Shown: positions 9,145 through 18,527 of the stretch, one piece after another | Layout of the letters: each line of letters starts with the position of its first letter | Numbering within the stretch: the stretch's first letter is position 1 | Source of the DNA: Morganella psychrotolerans | GTDB taxonomy: Bacteria; Pseudomonadota; Gammaproteobacteria; Enterobacterales; Enterobacteriaceae | NCBI RefSeq assembly: GCF_001676155.1 | Contig: NZ_LZEW01000023.1 | Span: forward strand, 1-64,000 | Length of the DNA stretch: 64,000 nt | Reading direction: 5' to 3' | Notes under the pieces: model-generated | The model's database searches: none | Told to the model about the DNA's origin: nothing | What the model saw: the letters and a program-made list of their open reading frames with translations, nothing else | Program-made: the position numbers and the translations under genes

Positions 9145-10266
9145 TCAACGTCTGCTGTCATTCGCCTGTGGTAATAATCGGTTGCTCTCTTTCATAAAGT
9201 GCTGTGCGTGCTCACCAAACCACTCACTGACGGACGTGAACTGTGCGATAAATTCTGCTTTGTCACGGTTTTCCAGCACCAGCAGTGCCTCACCAAACTC
9301 CCGGTGATAATCTTCAATCACATCGAGATTACTTTCTGATGACATAATAATATCTGCATATAACTGCGGATCCTGGGCAAACAACCGCCCGACCATTACC
9401 AGCTCAAGCCGGTAGATAGGCGATGATAGCGACAGTAATTGAGAAAGATCGACATTTTCTTTTGCCAGATAGCGCCCGTAAGCAAAACTGGTAAAGTGAC
9501 GCAGCGCCTGGATATAGCGCATATTGCGATCATGCTCATGCGCTTTTATACCCTGTAAATGTGCGCCCCATACTGCGATTTGCTCAAGAAACCACTGGTA
9601 TTGCTCCGGATAACGACCATCACAAAACGCAACCACCTGCTTGGCGAAACTGCTGACATCCGGTCCGAACATCGGGTGCAATCCGAGCACCGGTCCGCTA
9701 TGAACCGCCAGCATCGCCTGTAACGGCCCCTCCTTGACGGAGGTCAGATCAACCAGAAGGCAATCATCTGCCAGAGGAGGAAGCTGTTTGATAACCTGCT
9801 CTGTCAGGTGGATAGGCACACTGATGATTACCATGCCGGCATCCTGAACCAGATCAGCCGCGTTATCCCAGTCTCCGCTGTCCAGGCTGCGGACGGTATA
9901 ACCGGACAGTTCCAGCATTCTGCGGAATAGTTGCCCCATTTTGCCGTTACCGCCGACAATCACAACCGGGCGGGCGTGCTCATTAAGTTTTTTAAAGCCC
10001 TTATCATTCTCGCGGGAATAGGATTCCCGCATGATCCGGCGCAGGATATCCTCAATCAGATCCGGCGGAACGCCGAGTGATTCGGCTTCCTCCCGCCGGG
10101 ATGCCAGCATTGCGGCCTCGCGGTCAGGCGCATAAACCGGCAGTCCGTGCTGACTTTTTACCTCACCGACTTCTGCCACTAACTGCAAACGCTTTGCCAG
10201 CAATGTCAGCAGCGATTTATCGACTTCATCAATTTGATCACGTAAATGTGTTAATACGCCGGACAT
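9145..10266 (-). CDS. tyrA: Bifunctional chorismate mutase / prephenate dehydrogenase (T-protein)
   Basis: Makes prephenate and then 4-hydroxyphenylpyruvate for tyrosine. N-terminal AroQ chorismate mutase ([19 protein letters not shown]), then an NAD-binding prephenate dehydrogenase domain with [22 protein letters not shown] and GLHPMFGPD. The 373-aa product matches the E. coli length when started at ATG 10266 (MSGVLTHL); a GTG at 10275 is possible but GGGTGGG spacing favours the ATG. It lies 19 bp after aroF, the E. coli aroF-tyrA operon. Confidence 0.96.
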   Translation of the reverse strand: MSGVLTHLRDQIDEVDKSLLTLLAKRLQLVAEVGEVKSQHGLPVYAPDREAAMLASRREEAESLGVPPDLIEDILRRIMRESYSRENDKGFKKLNEHARPVVIVGGNGKMGQLFRRMLELSGYTVRSLDSGDWDNAADLVQDAGMVIISVPIHLTEQVIKQLPPLADDCLLVDLTSVKEGPLQAMLAVHSGPVLGLHPMFGPDVSSFAKQVVAFCDGRYPEQYQWFLEQIAVWGAHLQGIKAHEHDRNMRYIQALRHFTSFAYGRYLAKENVDLSQLLSLSSPIYRLELVMVGRLFAQDPQLYADIIMSSESNLDVIEDYHREFGEALLVLENRDKAEFIAQFTSVSEWFGEHAQHFMKESNRLLPQANDSRR

Positions 10267-10285
10267 ACAACCCACCCTGTTTTAG

Positions 10286-11380
10286 TTATCCTGCCTGCTG
10301 TAACCGGATGACGCGCTTTGCCAGTTCCGGGGCAATTTGCTGGTGTAACTGACGCAGCACCGCTTCTGTGTTTTCCCAACTGATGCAGGCATCCGTGACT
10401 GATACACCGTATTTCATGGTACTACGCGGCTGTTCAGATGATTGATTGCCTTCATTAATATTACTTTCCACCATAATACCGGTGATGGAGTTGTTTCCCG
10501 CACAAATTTGTTCGGCAACAGACTCAATCACTACCGGCTGACGGCGGTAATCTTTATCGGAATTACCGTGGCTGCAATCCACCATCAGTGATGATGCCAG
10601 ACCGGCTTTTTCCATTTGCGCCTCACATTCCTGCACATCTGCCGGATGGTAGTTAGGCTGTTTTCCGCCGCGCAGGATCACATGCCCGTTCGGATTTCCC
10701 TGTGTCTGTAACAGACAAATTTGCCCGGATTGATTGATACCCATAAAGCGGTGTGGCATTGATGCCGCTTTCAGTGCATTAATAGCGGTACTCAGGCTGC
10801 CGTCAGTTCCGTTTTTAAAGCCGACCGGCATAGATAACCCGGATGCCATTTCACGGTGTGTCTGTGATTCCGTGGTGCGCGCACCAATAGCAGACCAGCT
10901 GAATAAATCCCCGAGGTATTGCGGGTTATTCGGGTCGAGCGCCTCACCTGCCAGCGGCAGCCCCATCTGAACCAGATCAACCAGCAGTTTGCGGGCAATA
11001 TGCAGCCCTTTTTCCATCTCAAAAGAACCGTCCATAAACGGATCACTGATAAGCCCTTTCCAGCCCACGGTAGTCCGTGGTTTTTCAAAGTAGACACGCA
11101 TCACGATATACAGGCTGTCACTCAACTCAGCAGATAATTCTTTCAGACGACGCGCGTACACCAATGCGGCATCCGTATCATGGATAGAGCACGGACCGCA
11201 GACCACTAACAAACGGGGATCACGGTGATGAACAATATCCGCAATCGTTTTACGCGCATTAGCAATGGCATGCTGATCGTCATGGCTCAACGGGTACTTT
11301 TGTTTCAGCTCTTCCGGTGAGATTAAAACAATTTCATCACTGATATGTACATTATTGAGTGCATCTTTTTGCATGATCAT
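10286..11380 (-). CDS. aroF: 3-deoxy-7-phosphoheptulonate synthase, Tyr-sensitive type
   Basis: Condenses phosphoenolpyruvate and erythrose 4-phosphate, the first step of the shikimate pathway. DAHP synthase class I signatures: VVCGPCSIHD, RVYFEKPRTTVGWKGL, VGFKNGTDGS, VDCSHGNSDKDYRRQ. The N-terminus MQKDALNNVHI is that of AroF rather than AroG/AroH, and linkage to tyrA supports the Tyr-sensitive isozyme. ATG 11380 has AGGA seven bases upstream; the E. coli-like ATG is two codons later (11374), and a longer ORF to 11467 adds an unlikely 29 aa. A TyrR-like box lies about 300 bp upstream. Confidence 0.95.
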   Translation of the reverse strand: MIMQKDALNNVHISDEIVLISPEELKQKYPLSHDDQHAIANARKTIADIVHHRDPRLLVVCGPCSIHDTDAALVYARRLKELSAELSDSLYIVMRVYFEKPRTTVGWKGLISDPFMDGSFEMEKGLHIARKLLVDLVQMGLPLAGEALDPNNPQYLGDLFSWSAIGARTTESQTHREMASGLSMPVGFKNGTDGSLSTAINALKAASMPHRFMGINQSGQICLLQTQGNPNGHVILRGGKQPNYHPADVQECEAQMEKAGLASSLMVDCSHGNSDKDYRRQPVVIESVAEQICAGNNSITGIMVESNINEGNQSSEQPRSTMKYGVSVTDACISWENTEAVLRQLHQQIAPELAKRVIRLQQAG

Positions 11381-11804
11381 GGTGTCTTCCTGCTGAATTT
11401 TACAAAAAAATGGATTACGTGTTGAATGCCCGAGAAAACACCATAACATTCTTCGTAAATAATTCAATCCGAATATGTAAAATATTTATAATTTCGTACA
11501 TTTTTAATTACATTATTAATTTTTCATTTTGTAAAATCTGCAGGTAGTTATCTTCACCTACAATAAAAAGAAATGGAAATGGTTTTATCATAATGATAGA
11601 TAACATAATTTATTTAAAATAAACAAATTAAGGTAATAATATAATCTGTACATTGAGAAATGGCATAAAACGGCATAGTGTAAATAAATACTTACATCAA
11701 CTAAAGGTAAGCCGGAGGGAATAACAGACGATAACAAGGTAAAATTATCAGACAGAAAAATAAAATACTACAGCAACGCATTATCTTGTGGAATAACGAT
11801 AAAA
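11381..11804. other. AT-rich regulatory gap between aroF and rplS
   Basis: No coding potential seen. It holds the aroF control region. Besides the strong TyrR-like box at 11679-11696, weaker half-matched candidates occur at 11635-11652 (left half TGTACA, minus strand), 11495-11512 (9 of 12 consensus positions) and 11476-11493 (perfect TGTAAA left half only). A -10-like TATATT lies near 11637-11642 on the minus strand. The leader would then be unusually long (over 200 nt). Confidence 0.5.
11679..11696. promoter_or_regulatory. Near-consensus TyrR box upstream of aroF
   Basis: TGTAAATAAATACTTACA matches the TyrR consensus TGTAAA-N6-TTTACA at 11 of 12 defined positions. TyrR with tyrosine represses aroF-tyrA in E. 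coli through strong and weak boxes. Confidence 0.6.
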
Positions 11805-11829
11805 AAAGGCCAGCACGCGGCTGGCCTTT
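11805..11829 (-). terminator. Rho-independent terminator after rplS
   Basis: Stem GGCCAGC / GCTGGCC with a five-base loop, extended by A-T pairs and a seven-base T tract on the minus strand. It ends the rpsP-rimM-trmD-rplS operon 24 bp past the rplS stop. Confidence 0.9.
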
Positions 11830-11853
11830 ATTATCATATCGGATGCTTGCGCA

Positions 11854-12222
<369 letters not shown>

Positions 12223-12267
12223 CTAGGTAAACTGATATTTCAAAAGACATCCCGCAGGACGTCCGGA

Positions 12268-13020
12268 TTAACTAGTTGCTCCGGTCTGATATTCCCGTTG
12301 GAAATCAGCCAGCAACATCCTTTGCTCGTCAGTCAGAGCTAGGCTTTCCAGAAGTTCTGGTCTTCTGAGCCAGGTGCGACCGAGTGACTGTTTCATACGC
12401 CAGCGATCAATTTGCGCATGATTGCCCGACAGTAAAACCGGCGGAACACTCATGCCATCCAGCACCTCAGGACGGGTGTAATGCGGGCAGTCAAGTAAAC
12501 CATCAGCAAATGAATCTTCTTTTGCTGATGCCTGATGTCCGAGGACACCCGGTACAAAGCGCGACACCGCATCAATCAGTGTCATCGCCGGCAGTTCACC
12601 GCCACTCAGTACGTAATCTCCGATTGACCATTCTTCATCAATTTCGGTTTGGATCACGCGCTCATCAATCCCTTCATACCGGCCGCAAACAAGAATCAAC
12701 TTCTCACTTGCTGCCAGTTCACAAACTCCCTGTTGATCGAGTTTGCGCCCCTGCGGCGAAAGATAAATCACTTTCGCATTGTCACCTGCGGCAGCTTTTG
12801 CGTCATGAATGGCTTTGCGCAAAGGCTCAACCATCATCAGCATGCCCGGACCGCCCCCGTAGGGCCGATCGTCCACAGTATGGTGCCGGTCATGCGTGTA
12901 ATCACGCGGGTTCCAGCAATCAATACTGATCAGGCCATTTTTTACTGCCCGGCCGGTCACTCCATGCTCGGTTATTGAGCGGAACATGTCAGGAAACAGG
13001 CTGATAACCCCAATCCACAT
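12268..13020 (-). CDS. trmD: tRNA (guanine-37-N1)-methyltransferase TrmD
   Basis: SAM-dependent trefoil-knot (SPOUT) enzyme that makes m1G37 next to the anticodon and prevents +1 frameshifting. Motifs: [54 protein letters not shown], and the C-terminal HYTRPEV. The 250-aa protein begins at ATG 13020 ([13 protein letters not shown]), the usual TrmD N-terminus; a TTG four codons upstream is rejected. Third gene of the operon. Confidence 0.97.
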   Translation of the reverse strand: MWIGVISLFPDMFRSITEHGVTGRAVKNGLISIDCWNPRDYTHDRHHTVDDRPYGGGPGMLMMVEPLRKAIHDAKAAAGDNAKVIYLSPQGRKLDQQGVCELAASEKLILVCGRYEGIDERVIQTEIDEEWSIGDYVLSGGELPAMTLIDAVSRFVPGVLGHQASAKEDSFADGLLDCPHYTRPEVLDGMSVPPVLLSGNHAQIDRWRMKQSLGRTWLRRPELLESLALTDEQRMLLADFQREYQTGATS

Positions 13021-13060
13021 TTTTGTATCCAACTCAAATCAAAAAACCATCACCGGAGGT

Positions 13061-13609
13061 TTAAAAACCGGGATCCCACTCAACTTCAATCAGTTTTGCC
13101 GTGAGATCAACTTTCCTGATAACCTGCCCGTCAAGATACGGAACTAACCGCTCTTTCATACCAAAAGCATCTTTCAGATTTGCTTTAATCACCAGAACAT
13201 CATTCGACCCGGTTTCCATTAATTCAGTCACCGTGCCGAGATCATAACCGCCGGTAGTCACTACATGGCAACCAATAAGGTCTTTCCAGTAGTAATCCGT
13301 GCCGTCTAATTCCGGTAACAATGCACTATCAACCACGATTTCCGCGTTAATTAATGCATTTGCTGCATCTCTGTCGCCAACCCCTTTGAGTTTGACGATC
13401 ATATCCTGATTGTGATTTTTCCAGTCTTCCGGTTCGATGTGTTGCCACACGCCGGCACGCTGAATAAACCACGGCTGGTAATCAAAAATACTTTCTGCAT
13501 TTTCGGTGGAAGAAAACACTCTGAGCCACCCTTTAATACCGTAACAAGACCCGAGCTTGCCCAGTACAATAGGGTCAGCAGGTGCCTGTGTATTAGTGTG
13601 CTTGCTCAT
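13061..13609 (-). CDS. rimM: Ribosome maturation factor RimM
   Basis: 30S assembly factor acting on the head region near S19 and 16S helices 31/33b. N-terminal beta-barrel RimM domain ([24 protein letters not shown]) and C-terminal PRC-barrel ([13 protein letters not shown]...[10 protein letters not shown]...[14 protein letters not shown]...IEVEWDPGF). The 182-aa product starts at ATG 13609; the GTG three codons upstream is less likely. It lies between rpsP and trmD as in E. coli. Confidence 0.97.
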   Translation of the reverse strand: MSKHTNTQAPADPIVLGKLGSCYGIKGWLRVFSSTENAESIFDYQPWFIQRAGVWQHIEPEDWKNHNQDMIVKLKGVGDRDAANALINAEIVVDSALLPELDGTDYYWKDLIGCHVVTTGGYDLGTVTELMETGSNDVLVIKANLKDAFGMKERLVPYLDGQVIRKVDLTAKLIEVEWDPGF

Positions 13610-13627
13610 TGTTACCACCGTGACAGA

Positions 13628-13876
13628 TTAAGCTGCTTTCTTAGCGTCTTTGATCAGTGCAGCAACACGATCAGAGACAGTTGCACCCAGACCGACCCAG
13701 TGTTCAACACGGTCTAAATCTAAGCGCAGAGTTTCAGCCTTACCAGCAGCGATAGGGTTGAAGAAACCAATGCGTTCGATGAAACGACCGTCACGTGCAT
13801 TACGACTGTCGGTTACGACTACTTGGTAGAACGGACGCTTTTTTGCGCCGCCACGAGCTAAACGAATTGTTACCAT
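13628..13876 (-). CDS. rpsP: 30S ribosomal protein S16
   Basis: Small-subunit assembly protein that binds the 5' and central domains of 16S rRNA. 82 aa, same length as E. coli S16, with [21 protein letters not shown] at the N-terminus. First gene of the rpsP-rimM-trmD-rplS operon, 18 bp before rimM. Confidence 0.98.
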   Translation of the reverse strand: MVTIRLARGGAKKRPFYQVVVTDSRNARDGRFIERIGFFNPIAAGKAETLRLDLDRVEHWVGLGATVSDRVAALIKDAKKAA

Positions 13877-13899
13877 AACATCCTCATTGAATTTATAAA

Positions 13900-13933
13900 C
13901 AACCAGACACCATCGAGGAATGGTGTCCGGTTG
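13900..13933 (-). terminator. Hairpin between ffh and rpsP
   Basis: A 14-bp stem with one G-U pair (CAACC-GACACCAT / ATGGTGTC-GGTTG), loop of six, followed on the minus strand by TTTATAAATT. It lies about 80 bp after the ffh stop and 24 bp before rpsP, so it could end ffh transcripts or act in the rpsP leader. Confidence 0.55.
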
Positions 13934-14013
13934 TCATAGAAAAAGCCCGAAAAGTTTACTCACTTTGGCGTAAAAATCAATCTAAAGTGATTATTCTTTG
14001 TGACTTTCTTTGT

Positions 14014-15375
14014 TTACCGCCCCATCATACCCGGCGGCATCATCCCTTTCATGCCCCGCATCATCTTCGCGAGGCCCCCTTTTTTCATCTTTTTCATCAT
14101 GCGCTGCATGTCGTCAAACTGCTTGAGTAAGCGGTTAACATCCTGCACCTGCGTTCCGGAACCCGTTGCAATACGGCGCTTGCGGGACCCTTTGATAATT
14201 TCAGGTTTGACGCGCTCTTTCTTGGTCATGGAGTTAATCATCGCTTCCATTTTGACCAGCACGCTGTCATCCATCTGCGATTTTACCGCATCAGGTACCT
14301 GAGACATACCCGGCATCTTGGTCAGCATACTTGCCATGCCGCCCATGTTACGCATTTGTTTCAGTTGTTCGAGAAAATCGTTGAGATCAAACCCATCGCC
14401 TTTCTTCAGTTTTAATGCCAGCTTTTCAGCCTGGTCGCGATCAACTTTGCTCTCAATATCTTCAATCAGAGAGAGAACATCGCCCATCCCTAAGATGCGT
14501 GACGCGATGCGATCCGGATGGAACGGCTCAAGTGCGTCAGTTTTTTCACCGACACCCAGGAATTTAATCGGCTTGCCGGTAATGTGGCGGATAGACAGTG
14601 CAGCACCGCCGCGCGCATCGCCGTCCACTTTCGTCAGGATAACCCCGGTCAGTGGTAATGCTTCATTGAAGGCTTTTGCGGTATTCGCCGCATCCTGCCC
14701 GGTCATGGCATCAACAACAAACAGTGTCTCAACCGGCTTAACCGCAGCGTGCAGTGCTTTGATTTCATCCATCATGCCTTCATCGACATGCAGACGACCC
14801 GCGGTATCCACCAGCAGGACATCAAAGAATTGCAACTGCGCATGTTTCAGCGCTTTATTGACGATATCAATAGGTTTTTCTGAAACATCAGACGGGAAGA
14901 ATCCGATATCCACCGTTTCTGCCAGGGTCTGTAACTGCTTAATCGCCGCAGGGCGATAAACGTCAGCCGACACCACCAGAACTTTTTTCTTATGCTTTTC
15001 TTTCAGTAATTTACCGAGTTTAGCTACGCTGGTTGTTTTACCCGCACCCTGCAAACCGGCCATCAGAACAACGGCAGGTGGCTGAGCCGATAAATCAAGG
15101 GCATTGTTTTCTTCGCCCATTGCCGCGACCAGTTCGCTCTGAACAATCTTGACGAATTCCTGACCCGGCGTCAGGCTTTTATTAACGTCATGGCCTACCG
15201 CGCGTTCTTTAACACGATTGATGAAATCCCGCACAACCGGCAGGGCAACATCGGCTTCCAGAAGCGCCATGCGGACTTCGCGCAGCGTCTCTTTAATATT
15301 GTCTTCCGTCAGTCGTCCGCGACCACTGATATTGCGCAAGGTGCGCGAAAGTCTGTCAGTTAAATTATCAAACAT
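14014..15375 (-). CDS. ffh: Signal recognition particle protein Ffh
   Basis: GTPase that, with 4.5S RNA, binds signal anchors of nascent inner-membrane proteins and docks with FtsY. Domains: N domain (about 1-85), G domain with GLQGAGKTTSVAKLGKLL, DTAGRLHVDEGMMDE, TKVDGDARGGAALS and GVGEKTDAL, and a C-terminal methionine-rich M domain ending MKKGGLAKMMRGMKGMMPP. The 453-aa length equals E. coli. Divergent from ypjD. Confidence 0.98.
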   Translation of the reverse strand: MFDNLTDRLSRTLRNISGRGRLTEDNIKETLREVRMALLEADVALPVVRDFINRVKERAVGHDVNKSLTPGQEFVKIVQSELVAAMGEENNALDLSAQPPAVVLMAGLQGAGKTTSVAKLGKLLKEKHKKKVLVVSADVYRPAAIKQLQTLAETVDIGFFPSDVSEKPIDIVNKALKHAQLQFFDVLLVDTAGRLHVDEGMMDEIKALHAAVKPVETLFVVDAMTGQDAANTAKAFNEALPLTGVILTKVDGDARGGAALSIRHITGKPIKFLGVGEKTDALEPFHPDRIASRILGMGDVLSLIEDIESKVDRDQAEKLALKLKKGDGFDLNDFLEQLKQMRNMGGMASMLTKMPGMSQVPDAVKSQMDDSVLVKMEAMINSMTKKERVKPEIIKGSRKRRIATGSGTQVQDVNRLLKQFDDMQRMMKKMKKGGLAKMMRGMKGMMPPGMMGR

Positions 15376-15558
15376 GTCATCGACTCTGCCAAAACTGAGC
15401 TAAAAATAGAAAAGATGGCGGTGATTATAACACGGGCCCGTGCAAATCAGCGAACCGATTTACGTAAAGTATCGTGTAATCATTGGAGTGCCAGGCAGGC
15501 TGCGGTATACTGAAGTATGAATTTTGTTTCATTTCACTGACTGAATAATCACAACACC

Positions 15559-16350
15559 ATGCCTGAAATATCTGTAGTTGCAATAAGCGCTTACCTGTTA
15601 AGTCTGGTATTACTGGTTCCGGGTCTGCTCCGCTATCACCGCGGCTACCGGCGACTCGCGCTGTTTTTCGCCGTAATCGCCCTGGCAAGCCATGGTGTGG
15701 CGATTAAATCGCAGATTTTTCAGGGGGTCGGGCAGAACCTGACACTGCTTAATCTCGGCTCCGTGGTCAGTTTGATGGTCTCGGTTATCATGACGGTTGT
15801 TGCCTTTCAGGGACGCGCCTGGTTTCTGATCCCCATCGTATACAGTTTTTCGATGATAAACCTTGTCCTCGCGACCCTGATGCCGGGCGAATTTATTACG
15901 CATTTACAGGCCAGTGTCCCGCTGTTTGTCCACATTGGTCTTGCGCTCCTCAGTTTCGCCACACTGATTATTGCCGCACTCTATGCTATGCAACTCGGCT
16001 GGATGGATCATCAGCTGAAAAATAAACGCCTGAAGTTTACGCCGGATATGCCGCCATTAATGGTTATCGAACGCAAGATGTTTCACATCACGCAGGTCGG
16101 TGTTGTCTTGCTGACCCTGACACTCGCAACAGGTATAGTTTTCATGGATAACATCTTTGATAAAGATAATATTCATAAATCCCTGCTGTCGATGGTTGCC
16201 TGGTGTGTGTATATCGTGCTGCTGTGGGGGCATTATCATGAAGGCTGGCGCGGCAAGCGGGTCATCTGGTTTAACTTTGCCGGCGCTTTTATTCTTACTC
16301 TCGCATTTTTCGGACACCGTTTATTTCAGGAAATCATGTTGTATGCGTAA
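15559..16350 (+). CDS. ypjD: Inner-membrane CcsA-like protein YpjD
   Basis: Polytopic membrane protein of the cytochrome c assembly (CcmC/CcsA-like) superfamily; precise role not established. About eight hydrophobic segments. The family-conserved HITQVGVVLLTLTLATGI and VAWCVYIVLLWGHYHEGWRGKRVIWFN are present. 263 aa, as in E. coli. Divergent from ffh and upstream of corB, the conserved enterobacterial order ffh-ypjD-corB. Confidence 0.9.
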   Translation: MPEISVVAISAYLLSLVLLVPGLLRYHRGYRRLALFFAVIALASHGVAIKSQIFQGVGQNLTLLNLGSVVSLMVSVIMTVVAFQGRAWFLIPIVYSFSMINLVLATLMPGEFITHLQASVPLFVHIGLALLSFATLIIAALYAMQLGWMDHQLKNKRLKFTPDMPPLMVIERKMFHITQVGVVLLTLTLATGIVFMDNIFDKDNIHKSLLSMVAWCVYIVLLWGHYHEGWRGKRVIWFNFAGAFILTLAFFGHRLFQEIMLYA

Positions 16351-16379
16351 ATAACGCATTCACTGAATCTATTATTTCT

Positions 16380-16456
16380 ATACTCAACATCATTCAGGAT
16401 GCAGGCAGGCGTAGCACAGCCAACGAACCTGCAGTTTGAATGAATAAGGGTATATA
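16380..16456 (-). repeat. ERIC-like repeat, short internally deleted form
   Basis: Both ends of the family are present (left CATTCAGGATGCAGGCAGG, right CTGCAGTTTGAATGAATAAG, outer TATA), but the central core found in the 127-bp copies is missing, leaving about 77 bp. It lies between ypjD and corB, ending about 30 bp before the corB GTG. Confidence 0.85.
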
Positions 16457-16485
16457 AGCTCATCACATGAGGAAGGAACACCGCT

Positions 16486-17779
16486 GTGGAGCACGTCTCA
16501 ACAAGCACTCTGATTATTATTCTCATTTTTTTTAGTGTTAATTTCAGCGTACTTTTCTGCATCAGAAACCGGCATGATGACAATCAACCGGTACCGCTTA
16601 CGTCACATGGCCAAGCAGGGAAACCGATCTGCCCTGCGCGTCGAAAAACTGCTGAGTAAACCCGACCGCCTGCTCAGCCTTATTCTTATCGGCAACAACC
16701 TTGTCAATATCATTGCGTCCGCTCTGGGAACCATCGTCGGTATGCGCCTGTACGGCAACGCCGGCGTTGCGATAGCCACGGGGGTGCTGACATTTGTTAT
16801 TCTGATTTTTGCTGAGGTAATGCCAAAAACAATTGCCGCACTTTATCCGCAGCAGGTCGCGTTCCCCAGCAGTATTCTGCTGCGCCCGCTGTCAAAAATC
16901 TGTCTGCCGGTCGTATGGGGCTTCAATGCCATCACGTTGATTCTGATGCGCTGTATCGGCATTCGCGGGACTGTTATCCGTAGCGATGCCTTATCCAAAG
17001 ACGAACTGAAGACCATCGTCAATGAGTCCAAAGGCAAGCTCTCCCGGCGTAACCAGGACATGCTTATCTCTATCTTGGATCTCGATAAAGTCAGTGTTGA
17101 TGAAATCATGGTGCCACGTACAGAAATTATTGGTATTGATATCAATGATGACTGGAAATCAATTCTGCGCCAGCTCACGCACTCGCCACACGGACGGATT
17201 GTGCTCTACCGTGATTCTCTGGATGATGCAATAGGCATGCTGCGTGTCCGCGAAGCTTACAGGCTGATGATTGAGAAGCGGGAATTCACCAAGCAAATGC
17301 TTATCAAAGCGGCGGACAAAATCTATTTTGTACCGGACAGCACCCCGCTGAATCTCCAGCTGGTTAATTTCCAGCGAAATAATGAGAAGGTCGGGCTGGT
17401 TGTTGATGAGTATGGCGATATTCAGGGGCTTATCTCTGTGGAAGATATCCTGGAAGAGATTGTCGGGGATTTTACAACCTCCATGTCACCGTCGCTGGCA
17501 GAGGAAGTGCGCCAGTTACCGGATGGTACAATGCTGATTGAAGGCACGACAAATATTCGTGAAATCAATAAAGCACTGGGGTTATCTCTGCCCGAAGAAG
17601 GTGCGCGCACCATTAACGGATTATTGCTGGAAGAGCTCGGTGATATTCCGAAACTGAATACCAAAGTCAAAATCGGCCGCTATCAGTTTGAAGTGACTGC
17701 CATCGGTGAAAATGTCATTAAAACAGTGAAAGTCATCCCGCTGGCACATTTAGAGGCCAATATCGCCGCTGATATCTGA
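16486..17779 (+). CDS. corB: CorB-type HCC family membrane protein (CNNM/CorC), frameshifted in a T run
   Basis: Homologue of E. coli CorB/YfjD: an N-terminal DUF21 (CNNM) membrane domain (SASETGMMTINRYRLRHMAKQGNRSA), two CBS domains (VPRTEIIGIDINDDW; GLVVDEYGDIQGLISVEDILEEIVGDF) and a C-terminal CorC/HlyC domain. Family role: magnesium/cobalt efflux or resistance. GTG 16486 has AGGAAGGA upstream and encodes VEHVSTSTLIIILIF, which aligns with the E. coli N-terminus. The frame breaks at eight T (16526-16533); seven T would restore an intact 430-aa protein with no gap. The remaining open frame could begin only at GTG 16535, without an SD and lacking most of the first membrane helix. Sequencing error, slippage or a real mutation are all possible. 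Confidence 0.88.
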
Positions 17780-17795
17780 ATATGCCTGAAAAAAA

Positions 17796-17830
17796 ACCTG
17801 CGATTTAATACACCGCAGGTTTTTTTTTCT
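17796..17830. terminator. Bidirectional terminator between corB and luxS
   Basis: Stem ACCTGCG / CGCAGGT flanked by A and T tracts (AAAAAAACC...GGTTTTTTTTT). It serves the convergent corB and luxS genes. Confidence 0.9.
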
Positions 17831-17846
17831 ATCTGGTGAAACAGGC

Positions 17847-18362
17847 TTACGGATGCAGTTTTTCTAACTCATCGTCAGTTAACAGCAGGTCGTCGTTCTT
17901 GTTTACACGCACATCGCGCTCAATGATATTTTTCGCAATCTGATGCGCTTCATCAAGTGAATGCATTTGATACGTCCCGCACTGATACAGATTCAGTTCC
18001 GGAATTTTCGCCTGGTCATGTACCGCCAGAATGTCTGCCATTGCCGCTTTCCAGGCCTGTGCGACACGGGTTTCTGATGGTGCGCCAATCAGACTCATAT
18101 AAAATCCGGTACGGCAGCCCATTGGTGAGATATCAATGATTTCAACACCATTGCCGTTTAAATGATTACGCATAAAACCGGCAAACAGATGCTCCAGTGT
18201 ATGCGTTCCTTTCTCCGGTAAAATTTCTTCGTTAGGAACACAGAACCGCAGATCGAAAACAGTAATCGTGTCACCGGCGGGTGTGGTCATGGTTTTCGCT
18301 ACGCGTACCGCAGGTGCCGCCATACGTGTGTGGTCTACTAAAAAACTATCCAGTAAAGGCAT
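17847..18362 (-). CDS. luxS: S-ribosylhomocysteine lyase LuxS
   Basis: Cleaves S-ribosylhomocysteine to homocysteine and DPD, the autoinducer-2 precursor, as part of the activated methyl cycle. 171 aa as in E. coli, with metal ligands His54 and His58 (HTLEH) and Cys128 (YQCGTYQ), and catalytic Cys83 in MGCRTGFY. Start ATG 18362 (MPLLDSF) follows AGGAG; the longer frame to 18509 runs through the micA locus and is not coding. Confidence 0.97.
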   Translation of the reverse strand: MPLLDSFLVDHTRMAAPAVRVAKTMTTPAGDTITVFDLRFCVPNEEILPEKGTHTLEHLFAGFMRNHLNGNGVEIIDISPMGCRTGFYMSLIGAPSETRVAQAWKAAMADILAVHDQAKIPELNLYQCGTYQMHSLDEAHQIAKNIIERDVRVNKNDDLLLTDDELEKLHP

Positions 18363-18406
18363 AATTCCTGCTCCTCTTTTTTTTTGTAAAAAAAAACCGA
18401 ACGAAT

Positions 18407-18434
18407 GAAACTTTTTATAAATACGCAGGTCTGA
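18407..18434 (+). promoter_or_regulatory. Sigma-E promoter of micA
   Basis: GAAACTT (18407-18413), 16-bp spacer and TCTGA (18430-18434) fit the sigma-E consensus GGAACTT / TCTGA. The predicted transcript start is seven bases downstream, at the first base of micA. Confidence 0.75.
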
Positions 18435-18440
18435 TGTAAT

Positions 18441-18513
18441 GAAAGACGCGCAATTTGTTATCATCCCTATTCTCTGAGATATTTTTTTTGGCCACATATT
18501 TGTGGCCATTTTC
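18441..18513 (+). ncRNA. micA: MicA small RNA
   Basis: Hfq-dependent envelope-stress sRNA that represses ompA and other outer-membrane mRNAs. The first ~30 nt (GAAAGACGCGC then TTGTTATCATCCCT) closely match E. coli MicA, including the seed. It ends in a terminator GGCCACA / TGTGGCC plus T run. Its location between luxS and gshA, antisense to their direction, is the E. coli locus. The internal loop differs from E. coli (ATTCTCTGAGATA instead of GAATTCAGAGATG). About 73 nt. Confidence 0.9.
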
Positions 18514-18527
18514 TTATCTGCCAGAGA

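Noticed and set aside
18363-18509. N-terminal extension of luxS
   Set aside because: It covers the micA gene and its promoter; LuxS with the ATG at 18362 has the exact family length and a good ribosome-binding site.
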